A stretch of DNA of 64,000 nucleotides from Nostoc sp. C052. GTDB taxonomy: Bacteria; Cyanobacteriota; Cyanobacteriia; Cyanobacteriales; Nostocaceae. A model generated the notes under the pieces. It was given only the letters and a program-made list of their open reading frames with translations. It was not told where the DNA came from and searched no databases. The translations under genes were made by a program, and so were the position numbers. The stretch lies in the NCBI RefSeq assembly GCF_013393905.1, contig NZ_CP040272.1, positions 1,550,001 to 1,614,000 on the forward strand, in the 5' to 3' direction. Of the stretch, positions 25,312 through 33,254 are shown in pieces (the stretch's first letter is position 1; each line of letters starts with the position of its first letter).

Positions 25312-26061
25312 TTATCGTACAGTAATCATGTAATCTGTATACCAAAGTTGATAGTCTCCGCATTCAGTCACATATTTTAGTAACTCTATAAGATGACTTG
25401 CTTCTAGTGACAAAACCTTATCATTCTCTTGCCGTAACCAGTCTAATGTAGGTACTTCCTTGGTAAGGACTGCGATAATTTCCTCCTTACCTGGTTCGCC
25501 TTCTATTGGGAAAGATGTCATTGGCGAACCTTCTTGAGGCAGAGTTGTCTTACCTGTATTCAAGTGCGGCTGGGGAGCAAAACACGACGGACAAAAACAC
25601 GATAGTTGTCCAGATGTATCTTTTTGCAACAGTAGTAAATATCCAGGAGTCTCTAAGTTGATTTCAAAACGAATAAAGCTACCTACCTGGACTGACTTTT
25701 CATAACGACTCGGTAAATTCTTCCCCCAACCTAGTGTTTCCTCTTTTACTAAGACTAGCCCCATTTGTTCAGTAGGAGAGCTTAATGATTGAAGTTGCTG
25801 CCAAAGCTTATCGAGGGGTGTGAGTTCTTGGGTTTCGGCTTCTTCACCAAATACAGCGATATCTTTCCAGTCTAAGTCCAGGAAAACACAAATCTCTTGG
25901 AAGTTTGTGCGATATATCGGTTTACTGTTGAGGAAATTATTAACAGTTGTGTAACCTAATCCTACCTCCATAGCAAAATCTGTTTGAGTTAAATTTCTGG
26001 CTTTTAAGGCTTTTCTTGCCAGCTTCACACCTTCATCTGATGCAGCCAGAGTCCTGCTCAT
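25312..26061 (-). CDS. XRE-type HTH protein with DUF4384 domain
   Basis: The 249-residue protein has an N-terminal helix-turn-helix (about 12-65: LTQTDFAMEVGLGYTTVNNFLN) and a C-terminal DUF4384-like domain (about 110-230), recognised by YEKSVQVGSFIRFEINLETPGYLLLLQKDTSG, a Cys-containing CFCPSCF where the family usually has a Pro-Asn loop, and EEIIAVLT. DUF4384 is often fused to caspase-family proteases in bacteria (established association). It is transcribed away from RT-Cas1, and four TCATATAC-like boxes lie just upstream of it, so it may regulate itself and RT-Cas1. It sits inside the inverted-leader region with RT-Cas1, which makes it part of the CRISPR locus by position. Confidence 0.8.
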   Translation of the reverse strand: MSRTLAASDEGVKLARKALKARNLTQTDFAMEVGLGYTTVNNFLNSKPIYRTNFQEICVFLDLDWKDIAVFGEEAETQELTPLDKLWQQLQSLSSPTEQMGLVLVKEETLGWGKNLPSRYEKSVQVGSFIRFEINLETPGYLLLLQKDTSGQLSCFCPSCFAPQPHLNTGKTTLPQEGSPMTSFPIEGEPGKEEIIAVLTKEVPTLDWLRQENDKVLSLEASHLIELLKYVTECGDYQLWYTDYMITVR

Positions 26062-26100
26062 AATAAGTAAAAAGGTAAAAATAAAAGAATTTTATATAAG

Positions 26101-26153
26101 TCATATACGAAGTCATATACAAGAGTCAATAACTCATACACGAACTCATATAT
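26101..26153. promoter_or_regulatory. Candidate operator: four TCATATAC-like boxes
   Basis: TCATATAC (26101), TCATATAC (26113), TCATACAC (26134) and TCATATAT (26146) form two pairs, each with 12-bp steps. They lie 40-92 bp upstream of the XRE-DUF4384 start in the divergent spacer shared with RT-Cas1. The layout fits a repressor-binding array; the protein that binds is inferred to be the neighbouring HTH protein. The rest of 26062-26339 is A/T-rich and shows no gene. Confidence 0.55.
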
Positions 26154-26339
26154 GGCACTGCAACAATTAAATCAAAGGTACTGTAAGGGATTCGACACCT
26201 TTTAAAACACATATTACATTTTCAGTCCATTTTAACGGACTTTCGCTACTCGCCCTTGAGATCATAAACCCCAAGCAGGTTGAAAGCGTGTCGATAATCT
26301 TACGTTTACCTTTTTACTTTTACCTTTTTAGTTTTGATT

Positions 26340-28361
26340 ATGTTCACTAAAGAACACCTCCATTTCGCATGGTTACAAGTCCGTGCGGGAAGTAAGGCTG
26401 CGGGGATTGATGGTATTTCTGTTGACTTATTTGAGTCAATGGCTACCGAACAATTACAGAAGCTCGAATATCAACTACACCACGAAACTTACACTCCAAG
26501 CCCTGCTAAAGGGTTTTACATCCCCAAAAAAAACGGCAGTAAGCGGTTAATTGGTATCCCTACTGTGCGGGATAGAATTATCCAGCGTTTACTACTCGAT
26601 GAATTGTATTTCCCCTTAGAAGATACGTTTATTGATTGCAGCTATGCCTATCGTCCTGGACACAGTATTCACCAAGCAGTACAACATTTATATGGATACT
26701 ATCAGTATCAACCAAAATGGATTATCAAAGCCGATATTGCTGATTTCTTTGACAATCTTTCTTGGTCATTATTGTTAACTGCATTGGAGGAATTATCACT
26801 TGAACCAATTGTATTACAGTTACTAGAACAACAGTTGAAGTCAGGAATTATCGTTGCTGGACAATATCGTAACTTTGGTAAAGGAGTATTACAAGGTGGG
26901 GGACTTTCTGGTGCTTTAGCAAATTTATACCTGACTAATTTTGATCGAAAATGTCTCAGTCAAGGTATTAATTTGGTGCGGTACGGGGATGATTTTGTCA
27001 TCGCCTGTAAGAGTTGGCAAGAAGCAAACCGTATCCTTGACAAAATTACTGTTTGGTTAGGAGAAGTTTATTTAACTCTACAACCAGAGAAGACACAGAT
27101 TTTTACTCCCAAGGATGAGTTTACTTTTTTAGGTTATCGCTTTGCTGGCGGTGAAGTTTATGCACCACCGCCACCCAAACCTGTACTCGCTGGGGAATGG
27201 GTAATTAATGATTCGGGTACACCTTATTTTCGCAGAAAACCAAGACCAGCGAAACCAGTTTCTCGTCCTCCCAAAGCTTGCAGTATTGACAAGCCGAGCA
27301 ATTTTCCGAAAGCATCAATTTCTCATTATTGGCAGGAAACCATGACTACTTTATATATAACCGACCAAGGTGCTTATTTGAGCATCAAAAATCAACAATT
27401 TCAAGTTTATCATCAAGGTGAATTGCGGATTAAGGTTCCAGTTAGTCGAGTCAGCAATGTTGTGCTGTTTGGTTGTTGTAATGTATCACATGGTGCGGTG
27501 AGTATGGCGTTGCGGCGACGGATTCCGATTATGTATTTGTCACAAAAGGGCAGGTACTTTGGTAGGTTGCAAACAGAAGGTGATGCTAAGGTTGAATATT
27601 TGATGTTACAGGTTGAGCGTTGTCAAAATACCGAGTTTACCAGAAAGCAAGCTGAAGCGATAGTTCGGGCAAAGTTGCATAATTCCCGGATATTATTGAT
27701 GCGGTTAAACCGTCGTCAAAAATCTAAAAATGTAGATGAAACAATCATCAAAAAGGCATCTAATGAATTAGAGATTTTGATGAGCAAACTACCTTTTGCA
27801 GATAATATGGATATGCTGCGGGGATATGAAGGAAGGGCGGCGACAATTTATTTTCAAGCACTGGGAAGTTTATTTTCTGGTTCGTTTACGTTTGAAAAGC
27901 GCACCAAGCGTCCACCCACTGATCCCATTAATAGTATGCTCAGTTTGGGGTACACTCTATTAAGCCAAAATGTTTATTCGTTCATCCAATCTGTAGGATT
28001 GCATACTCATTTTGGGAATTTACACGTCCCCCGCGATAATCATCCAGCGCTAGTTTCTGATTTGATGGAAGAATGGAGGGCTGGTTTGGTCGATTCTTTA
28101 GCAGTTTATTTAGTCAATTCAGAAGTTTTTACAATTGATGATTTTACGCTACCCGACGAACGAGAAGGGGTGTATTTTCAAGCTCATGCACTCAAGAAGT
28201 TTCTGAAACATTGGGAAGAGAAATTGCAATCAGAAATGACGCACCCTCATACTGGACAAAAAGTAGTGTACCGTCGCGCTCTTGAGTTGCAGGTACGAGA
28301 ATATATTTCATGCTTGAAGGGTGAAGTGGAAGTGTATCGACCAATGATTTGGGAGAAATAA
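26340..28361 (+). CDS. cas1: Reverse transcriptase-Cas1 fusion protein
   Basis: Fusion of 673 residues (ATG at 26340). The N-terminal part (1 to about 270) is a group II intron-like reverse transcriptase with KADIADFFDN (Asp132), LQGGGLSGALANLYL and the catalytic YGDD (215-218). A Pro-rich linker (about 275-335) leads to a complete Cas1 integrase with LRGYEGRAA (Glu497), FGNLHVPRDN (His562) and LVSDLMEEWR (Asp574), all three metal-binding residues in place. Such fusions acquire spacers, some from RNA, in type III systems. No Cas6 domain is fused, and no cas2, cas6 or effector gene lies in the window, so partners must act in trans if the module works. It lies between two CRISPR arrays that share one repeat. 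Confidence 0.97.
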   Translation: MFTKEHLHFAWLQVRAGSKAAGIDGISVDLFESMATEQLQKLEYQLHHETYTPSPAKGFYIPKKNGSKRLIGIPTVRDRIIQRLLLDELYFPLEDTFIDCSYAYRPGHSIHQAVQHLYGYYQYQPKWIIKADIADFFDNLSWSLLLTALEELSLEPIVLQLLEQQLKSGIIVAGQYRNFGKGVLQGGGLSGALANLYLTNFDRKCLSQGINLVRYGDDFVIACKSWQEANRILDKITVWLGEVYLTLQPEKTQIFTPKDEFTFLGYRFAGGEVYAPPPPKPVLAGEWVINDSGTPYFRRKPRPAKPVSRPPKACSIDKPSNFPKASISHYWQETMTTLYITDQGAYLSIKNQQFQVYHQGELRIKVPVSRVSNVVLFGCCNVSHGAVSMALRRRIPIMYLSQKGRYFGRLQTEGDAKVEYLMLQVERCQNTEFTRKQAEAIVRAKLHNSRILLMRLNRRQKSKNVDETIIKKASNELEILMSKLPFADNMDMLRGYEGRAATIYFQALGSLFSGSFTFEKRTKRPPTDPINSMLSLGYTLLSQNVYSFIQSVGLHTHFGNLHVPRDNHPALVSDLMEEWRAGLVDSLAVYLVNSEVFTIDDFTLPDEREGVYFQAHALKKFLKHWEEKLQSEMTHPHTGQKVVYRRALELQVREYISCLKGEVEVYRPMIWEK

Positions 28362-28476
28362 GCTGTTCCACAAATAACCTTGCATAACCGAGGCGGTAGT
28401 AGAGAAAACTTATGTTAAGTTCGTGTTTGATGCTGTGAAAAGTCAGAGTACTTTGTGATACTATCTAAAACAACAG

Positions 28477-28747
28477 ACAGAACCTTGAAAACTTAATCTG
28501 ACGTTTCCAAGTGAATCTCAAAGTACTTGTTTTTACTTTGTGTACGTAAATTTTTCGCGGGGGTCAGGCGATTGCCAAAACCCTTATGATTTCGTTGACC
28601 CCCGCGAAAAGCTTTCTGAGTAAGCTTTTGAGAAGGGTCTACTAGGACTAAATTCTCAATAGATGTAGCTTATTGACAGGTAAATTAGACCCCCCGCGAA
28701 AATGGGTATCTGTAACCCTGTCTGCATAAGGCTTCTAAATGGGTAGG
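28477..28747 (+). promoter_or_regulatory. Leader of CRISPR array 2
   Basis: Same length (271 bp) as the array 1 leader and inverted relative to it. Shared landmarks are ACAGAACCTTGAAAACTTAA at the outer end, AACCCTTATGATTTCGTTGA in the middle and TTGACAGGTAAATTAGACCC near the repeat. The GC-rich motif occurs at 28551-28565, and inverted at 28597-28610 and 28688-28702. The upstream gap 28362-28476 shows no gene and in particular no cas2. Confidence 0.85.
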
Positions 28748-28852
28748 GTTTTAATTCCTTTACCCCTCACGGGGATGGAAACTGATTTGATCCGCCAGCT
28801 ACCCAACCAGCAAGGTTAGCAGTTTTAATTCCTTTACCCCTCACGGGGATGG
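28748..28852 (+). CRISPR. CRISPR array 2 (two repeats, one spacer)
   Basis: The first repeat (28748-28782) is the exact reverse complement of the array 1 repeat. A 39-bp spacer (28783-28821) follows, then a terminal repeat (28822-28852) that matches for 31 bases and loses the final AAAC. The degenerate repeat marks the leader-distal end, so this array runs rightward, away from array 1, and has taken up or kept only one spacer. Confidence 0.93.
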
Positions 28853-28856
28853 GTGC

Positions 28857-29118
28857 GACTATCGGTTGCACGTAGAGAGTGAGTTCCTCAGAAAAACTCG
28901 TGGCAAGTGTCAAAAGCCAGTACCCGCCCGAAGGGGCATTGCGGGTAACTGCGATGTTTCAGAGCTAGGGCTATATAATAACGATACTTGCCTTTTAGAT
29001 GAACTCGTGGGAAAGTACTTTTTAGAAAATATCTAAAATCTATCGACTTACCGTAGTTAAATCAGTAACATCAACTTACTGGTCGAACTATTGCCCACAG
29101 AGACATCAAATTAAAATC
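28857..29118. other. Spacer after array 2
   Basis: No gene seen. A GC-rich imperfect hairpin (AGTACCCGC about 28919, GCGGGTAACT about 28941) may be a terminator or a small-RNA fold. The rest is A/T-rich and leads to the carbonic anhydrase gene. Confidence 0.4.
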
Positions 29119-29700
29119 ATGAGTCAAGTTTTAACAGAAGTCCTATCAGCTAACCACGCTTACGTCGAAAATTTTGGTGACAAAGGCGACCTCACTATCC
29201 CGCCGGCTCGTCGATTTGCTATTCTCACCTGTATGGACGCTAGACTTGATCCAGCAAAATTTGCTGGATTGGCTGAAGGAGACGCCCATGTAATTCGGAA
29301 TGCAGGTGGACGCGCTAGTGATGATGCAATTCGCTCTTTAGTAATCTCTTACAAGTTACTTGGCACTCGTGAGTGGTTCGTGATTCACCACACAAATTGT
29401 GGTATGGAAACCTTCACAGACCAAGTTATCCGAAATTTACTGGCGAATAGTTTGAAAACCGCCAAAATAGACGAAACGGGTTGGCATGATGTTAGTTCTG
29501 GAGGAGGTTCAAGCGAAGCCGAGTTTATTGACTGGTTGACTATCACTGAACAGGTACAAAGCGTCTATGCAGACGTGAAACGGATTCGCTTTCATCCATT
29601 AGTACCGTCAGAAATTCCAATTTATGGCTATCTATATGATGTCAAAACTGGGAAATTGATTGAAATTCCAGAAGCTACACAAGTTGGTCAGGCTAGCTAG
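29119..29700 (+). CDS. Beta-class carbonic anhydrase
   Basis: The 193-residue protein has the beta-carbonic anhydrase zinc site: Cys38 in TCMDARLD (with the Asp40-Arg42 dyad) and His91/Cys94 in IHHTNCGM, plus IRNAGGRASDD. It interconverts CO2 and bicarbonate. The short length resembles the soluble, small beta-type rather than carboxysomal CcaA, and no targeting tail is visible, so it is probably cytosolic. It stands alone between the CRISPR locus and small conserved genes. Confidence 0.9.
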   Translation: MSQVLTEVLSANHAYVENFGDKGDLTIPPARRFAILTCMDARLDPAKFAGLAEGDAHVIRNAGGRASDDAIRSLVISYKLLGTREWFVIHHTNCGMETFTDQVIRNLLANSLKTAKIDETGWHDVSSGGGSSEAEFIDWLTITEQVQSVYADVKRIRFHPLVPSEIPIYGYLYDVKTGKLIEIPEATQVGQAS

Positions 29701-29741
29701 TACCGCAAGTCAGAATTAAAAATTAAAAATTAAAAATTAAT

Positions 29742-29849
29742 ACAGGTTTTTATCAGGCTGCGGCATACCATCAGAATTACATAGCACGTCATCCGAGCGA
29801 TCGCATTGCTCCCGTGAATGATTTGCCGAAGCCGATCAAACCTAAGTAA
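29742..29849 (+). pseudogene. Remnant of a methionine sulfoxide reductase A 3' end
   Basis: The open stretch reads TGFYQAAAYHQNYIARHPSD and ends IAPVNDLPKPIKPK before a TAA. FYxAxxYHQxY is the conserved C-terminal signature of MsrA, which normally follows about 130 more residues including the catalytic GCFW; none of that is present, and A/T-rich repeats (AAAATTAAAAATT) lie directly upstream. It is best explained as a decayed gene end. Confidence 0.5.
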
Positions 29850-29909
29850 AAATCTGCTAAAGTTTCAATTACCCGGAATAGGGTGTATTTAAATCTGTAA
29901 CAAATATTT

Positions 29910-30167
29910 ATGCCTCCTCGTTGGCCTCGCAAACCTGATCGCAAAGACCCTGATTACCGCAAGATCGATGACCGGATGAATTTTGCCGTGCATGTGGCGA
30001 TCGCTGCTACGATTAATTCTGGGTTATGGTTTTTTCACATCTTGAAAGCCACTACCTGGGAGTGGCTGCCGTTATTGACTGTAAGTTGGACAGGAATAGT
30101 ATTGGTGCATCTAATCTATATTAGTGCGATCGCTAATTACAGCGAAACTCCACCTAAATCCACCTGA
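29910..30167 (+). CDS. Small 2TM-domain membrane protein
   Basis: The 85-residue protein has a basic, hydrophilic N-terminus (MPPRWPRKPDRKDPDYRKID) and two predicted membrane helices (about 25-45 and 52-72) separated by a short turn, as in the 2TM domain family. Homologues are common in cyanobacteria without known function. It may form a small operon-like group with the two conserved small genes downstream, though spacing (119 and 280 bp) is loose. Confidence 0.65.
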   Translation: MPPRWPRKPDRKDPDYRKIDDRMNFAVHVAIAATINSGLWFFHILKATTWEWLPLLTVSWTGIVLVHLIYISAIANYSETPPKST

Positions 30168-30286
30168 AGACGGACTGCTAATGCTAGGGCGATTGTAACC
30201 TGTGGTAGTGGAATCAGCCTGTTAATTGAGCAATAATGTAAAAAAGCCTGAGATTTCGCACTCTTTCTTAATGTAGGGTTATTTTT

Positions 30287-30595
30287 ATGGCAAAGACTAA
30301 CACCACAGAATTACTGGAAGCCCTAGCAGCTGAAATTGGCGAAAATGTCTACATAGACATTGCCAAATGGCATCTTTATTTATCTAATGCCAAGCTGCAT
30401 ACCCTTGTTGCTGAACAATTGTATCCCTTAATTACTTCCAATAATGTAAGTGAAGACCAAGTTTTAAAGGTCTTGAAATCAATTACGGTAAAAATTGGTG
30501 GCGGTAGAAGTGAACTTCCTTTAATCGATTTACTACCGCTACAATGCCAAGTTACTTTAGTAGATATTTTGGAAAAATATCAACGCGAAATCTAA
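30287..30595 (+). CDS. DUF3181 family protein
   Basis: The 102-residue soluble protein matches the cyanobacteria-specific DUF3181 family, with TELLEALAAEIGENVYIDIAKWHLYLS at the start and GGGRSELPLIDLLPLQCQ near the end. Function unknown. It has no signal peptide and no membrane segment. Length equals that of the family. Confidence 0.8.
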   Translation: MAKTNTTELLEALAAEIGENVYIDIAKWHLYLSNAKLHTLVAEQLYPLITSNNVSEDQVLKVLKSITVKIGGGRSELPLIDLLPLQCQVTLVDILEKYQREI

Positions 30596-30710
30596 TCTCT
30601 ACAACGAAGATTATTTGAATTAGACAATTTTCTCGGTCAGTATTTCCTGATTTGATTTGAAATGCTAGATTGAGGATTAAATTTTCATGTCAATTTTATA
30701 AAGATGAAAA

Positions 30711-30760
30711 CCACAGAGACACATAGATAAATTTTGTGTAATTCATTTATGTGTCTCTGG
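30711..30760 (+). terminator. Long hairpin after the DUF3181 gene
   Basis: CCACAGAGACACATAGATAA (from 30711) pairs with the complementary stretch ending TGTGTCTCTGG (30760), giving about 19 paired bases with one or two bulges. It lies 115 bp after the DUF3181 stop. The length suggests a dispersed repeat that may serve as a terminator. Nothing else is seen in 30596-30875. Confidence 0.5.
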
Positions 30761-30875
30761 TAAAAATTTCCTTTAACAATTAAGGAATCTCGACCTTCTA
30801 AATTGGTTGAGAGGCGAGTGAGTATATTTTGAGACTCACTCCTAACTTTCATGCAAACTTATTGAGGCAATCTCT

Positions 30876-31091
30876 ATGCTTTTACAAATCAAAAACTCTG
30901 GTGAATTGGTAAAAATTCTGGAAATTCAAGAATTGCTTGACCCGAATAATGATGTCGTTCACGGACGAGAACAACAAGGTGAAGAAGAACAGCCACCTGA
31001 TACTTTTAAGAAAGAAAATCTTGTTTTTCCTTCTGGTGAAGTTCTCCCACGCTGTTGGTTAGATGCCGATTATAGACACGATAACGGTTAA
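30876..31091 (+). CDS. Small conserved cyanobacterial protein, function unknown
   Basis: The 71-residue acidic soluble protein (MLLQIKNSGELVKILEIQEL...) has a central Glu/Gln-rich loop (REQQGEEEQPPD) and a conserved-looking end FPSGEVLPRCWLDADYR. Similar short proteins are found across cyanobacteria (from memory). No domain assigned. The 271-bp spacer after it contains only CGCGCCACTTGC-type repeats and A/G-rich filler. Confidence 0.6.
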   Translation: MLLQIKNSGELVKILEIQELLDPNNDVVHGREQQGEEEQPPDTFKKENLVFPSGEVLPRCWLDADYRHDNG

Positions 31092-31362
31092 TGATTTGAA
31101 AATCAGATAATTGGTAATCGGAATAAAAGGGAAAAGGTTAAAGGTTAAAGGTTAAAGGAGAAAGGGATGAACAGGTCGCGCCACTTGCAGGCAAGGTTTT
31201 TACCTTCCTCATAAAATTTGGATTATTTCGCGCCACTTGCGGGCGTTAGCGGAGCGGGACGCAGTACGGTTTTTACCTTTTCCCCTTCCCCTTTCCCCCT
31301 TCCCCTGCTTCATAAACTATTACCAATTATCAATAATAGGGTGGCAAATCTGTACCACCCTA

Positions 31363-31845
31363 CTATGTGCCAGTTGATGATACTTCTGGTTCTGCTAACG
31401 TCGCCGTTTCATTCTGCTGAAACTTGGGGAAAAATGTCTTAGTAATCCAGTCAGTCAAGATGTGAGATAGTAATCCTAAAGGCCCAGCGAACAAAGACAA
31501 AGCCAAAGAGTGAATTGTCCAAATACCTGTTTTCTGTCCTTCCCAATAAATCCACCGACCGACGAATAAATCCATCACTAAAAAATGAATCCAACCTGTT
31601 GCCGCAGCTGTTTCATCTCCAAGGAATCGCGCAATATCAGCTAATTGAGGATTCGATAAAGCTTGGGCATTTTCTGGCGTAATGCTGTTAATAAACAAAT
31701 ATAAATATGTCCCTGCTAAAAGCACAAAGGGTAGATATGATGACATTATTTGACGTGTGACTTTCCAGTTTGGCAATAAAATCATCAACGCCCAAAATGG
31801 TAATACGAAAAGATTGGCAACGTTAAATAGTTGAGAAATCGTCAT
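31363..31845 (-). CDS. ABA4-like membrane protein
   Basis: The 160-residue protein has about four membrane helices (residues 5-25, 37-55, 80-100, 112-135) and matches the ABA4-like (DUF4281) family; landmarks are NLFVLPFWALMILLPNW, GWIHFLVMDLFVGRW and AGPLGLLSHIL. Plant ABA4 is needed for neoxanthin formation; the cyanobacterial relatives have no proven function, though a carotenoid-linked role is plausible. It is a single gene, with a MITE upstream. Confidence 0.8.
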   Translation of the reverse strand: MTISQLFNVANLFVLPFWALMILLPNWKVTRQIMSSYLPFVLLAGTYLYLFINSITPENAQALSNPQLADIARFLGDETAAATGWIHFLVMDLFVGRWIYWEGQKTGIWTIHSLALSLFAGPLGLLSHILTDWITKTFFPKFQQNETATLAEPEVSSTGT

Positions 31846-31901
31846 ATTTTTGTCAAGTGAAAAGTGAAGAATTTTTGTTTTGAATTAACTAGTTATTTAT
31901 A

Positions 31902-32024
31902 GGGACTTCCAAATAAAAAAATATTTAATTAACTCTTGTGGGGTGGGCATCTTGCCCGCTCAATCGATATGGCGGGCGAGACGCCCACCCCACAAGATTG
32001 GATAATTTATTTCTTGGAGTTCCC
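31902..32024. mobile_element. 123-bp MITE, family A, copy 3
   Basis: It starts GGGACTTCCAAATAAAAAA and ends TTATTTCTTGGAGTTCCC, with the inner GTGGGGTGGGC / GCCCACCCCAC stem. It is flanked by ATA on both sides (target duplication), so the 3-bp duplication is general for this family. It lies between the ABA4-like gene start and the cobW stop. Confidence 0.88.
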
Positions 32025-32048
32025 ATAACTCTTAACTCTCAGGAGAAA

Positions 32049-32079
32049 GATTCTCGACTTATTTAAGAAGTCGGGGGTC
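32049..32079 (-). terminator. Hairpin downstream of cobW
   Basis: TCTCGACTT and AAGAAGTCGGGG-type arms form a GC-rich stem just after the cobW stop at 32089. The same palindrome, better preserved, recurs at 59394-59426, so it is a dispersed repeat that may act as a terminator. Confidence 0.5.
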
Positions 32080-32088
32080 TGGGTATAA

Positions 32089-33147
32089 TTATAAAGCTAC
32101 AAGTTGTGATTCAATTTCCGAAGACTTCAAATCACGCCCGATGAAAACTAAGCGCGTTTGCCTAGCCTCTTCTGGTTTCCAGGGGCGATCGTAAAATTTA
32201 TCAAATCGGGTTCCCACGCCTTGCATGACTAAGCGCATGGATTTATTTGGCACTGCGACAAAGCCTTTAATCCGGTAAATTTCTTGTTGTTGTGCTAATT
32301 TTTCTAACTGCTGTTGCAGCTTTTCTGGGTCAAAGGTACGATCCAAAATTAAATTAGTTGAGGTAATTTCTTCGTCGTGATTGTGGTCTTCTTCGGTATC
32401 GTGATGACTAGGACGAGAATCTAAATTGTCTTCAACTGCGGCTTGGAATCCTAATAATATAGATGCATCAAGTTGAGAATGCCCGCCGTAGGCATCGGTC
32501 TCGACAATCTTCACCACTCTGGGCAACTCTTGCTTAATCAATTCCTCAACTCTGGCTTTTGTCTCGGCATCTACCAAATCAATTTTATTTAATACCACCA
32601 AGTCTGCACAAGCAAGTTGGTCTTCAAACAGTTCTTGCAAGGGTGTTTCGTGTTCTAGATTATCATCAGCTTGGCGCTGGGCTGCGATCGCCTCTAGATC
32701 GCTAGCAAATGTCCCCGCTGCTACCGCCGCACAATCTACCACCGTAATCACCGCATCTACAGTGGCAGCATTACGAATTTCTTGCCAACGAAAAGCCTTT
32801 ACCAGCGGTTTTGGTAAGGCTAAACCAGAGGTTTCAATCAAAATGCAGTCGATGCTATCTCGCCGCTTGATTAACTCTTGCATCATCGGGTAAAACTCTT
32901 CTTGCACGGTGCAGCATAAGCAGCCGTTAGTTAATTCAAAGATATTAGTATTGATATCGCCCTCACCATCTTCGGGGCAAATTTGACAGGATTTTAACAA
33001 TTCGCCATCAATACCGAGTTCGCCAAATTCATTGACTAAAACGGCAATGCGGCGTCCTTGGTTGTTTTGTAGTAGGTGGCGAATTAGGCTGGTTTTTCCA
33101 CTACCCAAGAAGCCTGTAATCACTGTGACAGGAATTTTCGTAGCCAT
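32089..33147 (-). CDS. cobW: CobW-type G3E GTPase metallochaperone
   Basis: The 352-residue protein has the P-loop GFLGSGKTS (about 10-18), the metal-binding GCLCCTV motif (about 75-82), the GTPase motif LNKIDLVD and a C-terminal CobW_C domain (about 260-350). An acidic His-rich stretch (HHDTEEDHNHDEE, about 247-260) may bind metal. G3E GTPases insert or deliver Co, Zn or Ni; this subgroup is annotated CobW in cyanobacteria and is thought to serve cobalamin synthesis. No cobalamin genes adjoin it, and no Zur box was recognised upstream. Confidence 0.85.
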   Translation of the reverse strand: MATKIPVTVITGFLGSGKTSLIRHLLQNNQGRRIAVLVNEFGELGIDGELLKSCQICPEDGEGDINTNIFELTNGCLCCTVQEEFYPMMQELIKRRDSIDCILIETSGLALPKPLVKAFRWQEIRNAATVDAVITVVDCAAVAAGTFASDLEAIAAQRQADDNLEHETPLQELFEDQLACADLVVLNKIDLVDAETKARVEELIKQELPRVVKIVETDAYGGHSQLDASILLGFQAAVEDNLDSRPSHHDTEEDHNHDEEITSTNLILDRTFDPEKLQQQLEKLAQQQEIYRIKGFVAVPNKSMRLVMQGVGTRFDKFYDRPWKPEEARQTRLVFIGRDLKSSEIESQLVAL

Positions 33148-33254
33148 ATTTTTGCCTGATTTACCCAGTATGGTAAGTTTTACGGGTTACAAACTTAAAT
33201 ACTGAGATTAAGCTTGGTTTGAAGATTGACTTAGTTATTTTAAGCTGAAAGTCT

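Noticed and set aside
26340..28361. Group II intron reverse transcriptase
   Set aside because: The RT domain is intron-like, but it continues into a full Cas1 domain with all three catalytic residues, lacks the maturase region, and no intron RNA fold was seen around it.
28362..28476. A small cas2 gene between RT-Cas1 and leader 2
   Set aside because: Only 115 bp are available and no open frame of Cas2 size or sequence exists there.
31218..31442. 74-codon plus-strand frame opposite the ABA4-like gene start region
   Set aside because: It runs through G-rich filler and CGCGCCACTTGC repeats; the minus-strand gene explains the coding signal.
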